From F23-D06 sp045130275 (GTDB taxonomy: Bacteria > Bacteroidota > Bacteroidia > Bacteroidales > WCHB1-69), in contig JBGUPL010000054.1 of assembly GCA_045130275.1 (NCBI GenBank), positions 1 to 59,007 of the forward strand: a stretch of DNA of 59,007 nt, read 5' to 3'. The translations under genes and the position numbers were made by a program. This document shows, one piece after another, positions 56,531 to 59,007 of this stretch (positions within the stretch are counted from its first letter, which is position 1; every line of letters starts with the position of its first letter). Below the pieces are notes generated by a model. The model saw only the letters and a program-made list of their open reading frames with translations. It did not search any database and was not told the DNA's origin.

Positions 56531-57949
56531 CTATTTTTTGCGTCTTTTGGGTTTGAGGTTGTGTTTGGCAACGAATTCGTCGAGGACTTCCTTCAGAGTG
56601 GGAGTGCCAATCTCTTGGAGTTCGTAACCGACTTTCACAACGGGTTGTTTGATCTTGATGAAACGAGGCAGGTCGATAGGCGTACCAACGACGACGGCGT
56701 CGCAAGGCGTGTTGGCGATGGTCTTCTCGAGGTCCTTCATTTGCTCAGCGCCATAACCCATAGCGGGCAGCAGGGTGCCGATGTTCGGATAAATCTTGAA
56801 GGTCTCGGCGAGTTTGCCGACGACATAAGGTCTCGGGTCAACGAGTTCTGCACCGTGTTTCAGAGCGGCAACCGTACCGGCGCCGATCTTCATCTCACCG
56901 TGGGTCAATGTAGGACCGTCTTCCACAACGAGGACTTTCTTGCCCTTGAGGAGTTCGGGTTTGTCAACCGTGAGGATAGAAGCAGCGTCGATCTGCTTAG
57001 CAGTCGGGTTGATTTTGCGCAGGTTAGCGCGGACAGTGTTGATGTTGTCCAAAGAAGCGGAGTCGATCTTGTTGATGACGATGACGTCAGCCATACGAGC
57101 GACAACCTCACCAGGATAGTAGCTCACCTCAGCACCGGGACGCAACGGGTCAGCCACGCCGATGGTCAGATCGGGAACATAGAACGGGAAGTCGTTGTTA
57201 CCACCGTCCCACAGCACGATGTCGCAGCCGTCGGGATCGTTCTCAGCGCCAGCCATTTCAACCCACTTGCCGGTTTGAGGATCTTTGGTCTTGCCACCCT
57301 TGAGGATAGCTTCGTAGTCAACACCAGCGTAGATGACGTTACGTTTGGTGACCACATGGGGTTCGTACTCTTCCATCTCCTCGATGGTGCAGTTTTGATA
57401 CTTGAGGTCATCAACGCAAGCGAAACGTTGGACGATTTGTTTGTTCAAATCGGGATCGTAAGGCATGGGGTGACGCACAGCGACCACTCTGAAGCCCATT
57501 CCAACGAGGTATTCGATAATCTTACGGGAAGTCTGGGACTTACCGCAACCAGTACGGGTAGCGCCGACAGCGATGACGGGCTTTTTGGATTTCACCATGG
57601 TGTCCTTCGGGCCCATGAGCCAGAAGTTGGCGCCGGCGGCGTTCACGATGGCGCTGATGCCCATGACGTATGCATAAGGCTTGTCGCTGTATGCGAACAC
57701 GCAGTCGTCCACGTCGAATTCCTTGATCAGTTCAGCCAACTTGGACTCCGGATAAATGCGGATGCCCTTGGGGTACAAATCTTCGCCGGCCAGTTCCTTC
57801 GGATACATACGGTCGTCGATGCCGGGGATTTGCTCAGCGGTGAAAGCCACCACGTTGTAGTTTTTGTTGTGACGGAAAAAGGTGTTGAAATTGTGGAAGT
57901 CTCTTCCTGCAGCACCAATGATAATCACATTTCTAACTTTTTTTCTCAT
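56531..57949 (-). CDS. Cyclic 2,3-diphosphoglycerate synthetase-like P-loop protein
   Basis: A 472-residue protein matching the cyclic 2,3-diphosphoglycerate synthetase family along its length. It begins MRKKVRNVIIIGAAGRDFHNF, has a P-loop GATRTGCGKSQTSRKI near residue 130, VVAVRHPMPYDPDL, and DIVLWDGGNNDFPFYVPDLTIGVADPLRPG near residues 245-273. In methanogens the enzyme makes the solute cyclic 2,3-diphosphoglycerate with ATP; bacterial homologues are common in anaerobes and not proven to do so. The C-terminus is Lys/Arg-rich (KPKRRKK). A -7 box (58012-58019) is about 62 bp upstream. Confidence 0.8.
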   Translation of the reverse strand: MRKKVRNVIIIGAAGRDFHNFNTFFRHNKNYNVVAFTAEQIPGIDDRMYPKELAGEDLYPKGIRIYPESKLAELIKEFDVDDCVFAYSDKPYAYVMGISAIVNAAGANFWLMGPKDTMVKSKKPVIAVGATRTGCGKSQTSRKIIEYLVGMGFRVVAVRHPMPYDPDLNKQIVQRFACVDDLKYQNCTIEEMEEYEPHVVTKRNVIYAGVDYEAILKGGKTKDPQTGKWVEMAGAENDPDGCDIVLWDGGNNDFPFYVPDLTIGVADPLRPGAEVSYYPGEVVARMADVIVINKIDSASLDNINTVRANLRKINPTAKQIDAASILTVDKPELLKGKKVLVVEDGPTLTHGEMKIGAGTVAALKHGAELVDPRPYVVGKLAETFKIYPNIGTLLPAMGYGAEQMKDLEKTIANTPCDAVVVGTPIDLPRFIKIKQPVVKVGYELQEIGTPTLKEVLDEFVAKHNLKPKRRKK

Positions 57950-58200
57950 AAATTTTAATTTTTTTTTGAGGTTTATAAAAATGAATTAGAGTTTCAGCTT
58001 TTTTGCGGGTGCAAAGGTATAATTTTTTTTCACACGGAACATGTTTTAGAATTTTTTTTGACTTTTAGCTGTTAACAGCTGGCTGTTGTATTGACGAAAC
58101 TCTATCATAACTTCTTATTCTTCATTCTACATTCTTCATTCCACATTCATAAAAATCGTATCTTTGCAACCTCGAAATAATATTATCAAACCCAATAAAT
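57950..58200. promoter_or_regulatory. Divergent spacer between the cPGS-like gene and pckA
   Basis: On the minus strand TACCTTTG (58012-58019) is a -7 match for the cPGS-like gene; on the plus strand TATCTTTG (58159-58166) is a -7 match for pckA, 34 bp before its ATG. Between them lies a 14 bp perfect palindrome AGCTGTTAACAGCT (58067-58080) and CATTC-type iterations (58112-58148). No gene is seen. Confidence 0.6.
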
Positions 58201-59007
58201 ATGAAAGACTTAAGAGCAGAATTGCAAGCGCTGGGTGTTGAGAACCCCGTTGAAATTTACCACAATTTGTCCTACGACGAGTTGTACAAACACGAGACCA
58301 ACCCCGAATTGACGGGCTACGAGAAGGCATATCTGACGAAATCGGGTGCCCTTTCGGTCGATACCGGCATTTTTACCGGCCGTTCGCCCAAAGACAAATA
58401 CATTGTCATGGACGAGAACACGAAGGACAACGTGTGGTGGGCTGACCCCAACAAGAAGGGTTCCGACAACAAGCCCATCGACCACAAAACCTGGGAGCAT
58501 TTCCGCATGTTGTGCCAGAAGCAGCTTTCCGGCAAGAAGGTGTATGTGATGGACGGTTACTGCGGCGCCAACGAGAACTCCCGCATGAAAGTGCGTTTCG
58601 TGTCGGAGGTGGCTTGGCAGGCCCATTTCGTGAAAAACATGTTCATCCGTCCCTCTGAGGAGGAGTTAGCCGACTTCGAGCCCGACTTCGTGGTGCTGAA
58701 CGCCGGCAAGACCACCAACCCCGACTGGAAGGAGATGGGCTTGAACAGCGAGGTCTTCGTGGCCTTCAACCTGACAGAGCGCATGGCTTTGATCGGCGGC
58801 ACCTGGTATGGTGGCGAGATGAAGAAGGGTATCTTCTCCGTGATGAACTACTTCCTGCCGCTCAACGGCATGGCCGCCATGCACTGTTCGGCCAACGAAG
58901 GCAAGAACGGCGACACCGCTATCTTCTTCGGCCTCTCCGGCACCGGCAAGACGACCCTCTCCACCGACCCGAACCGCGCCCTCATCGGCGACGACGAGCA
59001 CGGCTGG
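58201..59007 (+). CDS. pckA: Phosphoenolpyruvate carboxykinase (ATP), 3' end cut by window edge
   Basis: The frame from the ATG at 58201 is open for 269 codons to the window end, about half the usual 540. It matches ATP-type PEPCK: GIFTGRSPKDKYIVMDE near residue 57, the substrate loop GGTWYGGEMKKGIFS near residue 200, and the kinase motifs GLSGTGKTTLSTDP (P-loop) and IGDDEHGW at the end. It interconverts oxaloacetate and PEP; in Bacteroidales it often runs toward oxaloacetate in fumarate-forming fermentation. A TATCTTTG box is 34 bp upstream. Confidence 0.95.
   Translation, partial: MKDLRAELQALGVENPVEIYHNLSYDELYKHETNPELTGYEKAYLTKSGALSVDTGIFTGRSPKDKYIVMDENTKDNVWWADPNKKGSDNKPIDHKTWEHFRMLCQKQLSGKKVYVMDGYCGANENSRMKVRFVSEVAWQAHFVKNMFIRPSEEELADFEPDFVVLNAGKTTNPDWKEMGLNSEVFVAFNLTERMALIGGTWYGGEMKKGIFSVMNYFLPLNGMAAMHCSANEGKNGDTAIFFGLSGTGKTTLSTDPNRALIGDDEHGW

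Noticed and set aside
56561..57958. 465-codon plus-strand open frame
   Set aside because: Antisense to the P-loop protein; its composition lacks recognisable motifs.
1..59007. tRNA, rRNA, tmRNA or origin of replication
   Set aside because: No cloverleaf-like or ribosomal sequence was recognised in the gaps between genes. The rnpA-yidD pair is often near oriC, but no dnaA, rpmH or clustered DnaA boxes were seen.

Overview
The window looks like a chromosomal segment of a Bacteroidales-type Bacteroidota. Several signs agree. Genes are repeatedly preceded by TAnnTTTG -7 boxes; the ferritin gene has an exact TTTG-N19-TACTTTTG promoter. There are many short lipoproteins, a type IX secretion C-terminal sorting domain and the relic of a second one, a PorT-like barrel, DUF4271 next to hemD, DUF3990/DUF3791 genes, an acyltransferase pair resembling the glycine-lipid enzymes GlsA/GlsB, a PPi-type phosphofructokinase, and an ATP-type PEP carboxykinase that runs off the right edge. 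No rRNA, tRNA or CRISPR array was recognised.

Region 1 (1-24.8 kb) is accessory and mosaic. It holds an AbiE type IV toxin-antitoxin pair, a ferritin, and a redox/stress cluster (acetyltransferase, aldo/keto reductase, DUF362, lipoprotein flavodoxin, cyclophilin-like lipoprotein, decayed aldo/keto reductase) facing an AraC regulator. It also holds a flavin reductase-rubredoxin-rubrerythrin fusion and two copies of a beta-carbonic anhydrase plus membrane-protein module, with a third, anhydrase-free copy. A MazF-like pair, a RAYT/IS200-like transposase between REP-like palindromes, an orphan CdiA-like nuclease and a three-gene DUF3791-DUF3990-DUF3791-like operon complete it. The most striking elements are two tandem arrays at 371-632 and 3838-4254. 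They are built of 16-18 bp units that each contain a 3-4 bp stem closed by a GAA or GCA triloop. One array is bounded by 14 bp terminal inverted repeats, and both supply the stop codon of the adjoining gene.

Region 2 (24.9-47.3 kb) is mostly core metabolism and envelope: GlsA/GlsB-like acyltransferases, branching enzyme, PriA, a periplasmic binding-fold protein, a nucleoside phosphorylase, a surface-glycan group (methyltransferase, flippase, GT4, GT2), MgtC, an outer-membrane barrel with lipoprotein partner, a UPF1-like helicase, MurA, PPi-PFK, a DUF4197 lipoprotein and BirA. Two divergent gene pairs share compact palindromic promoters in which back-to-back -7 boxes form one inverted repeat, and one gene of each pair appears leaderless.

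Region 3 (47.4-59 kb) carries a YqiA-type hydrolase, a frameshifted T9SS sorting-domain relic, and a large TPR/beta-propeller/OmpA protein with a C-terminal domain resembling a retropepsin without its catalytic Asp. It continues with umuD and umuC separated by a lipoprotein glutathione peroxidase, the overlapping DUF4271-hemD-rnpA-yidD block, a T9SS cargo protein, a cyclic 2,3-diphosphoglycerate synthetase-like protein and divergent pckA.

All functional statements come from reading motifs and protein similarity by eye; no database search was run. Positions of short sites may be off by a base.
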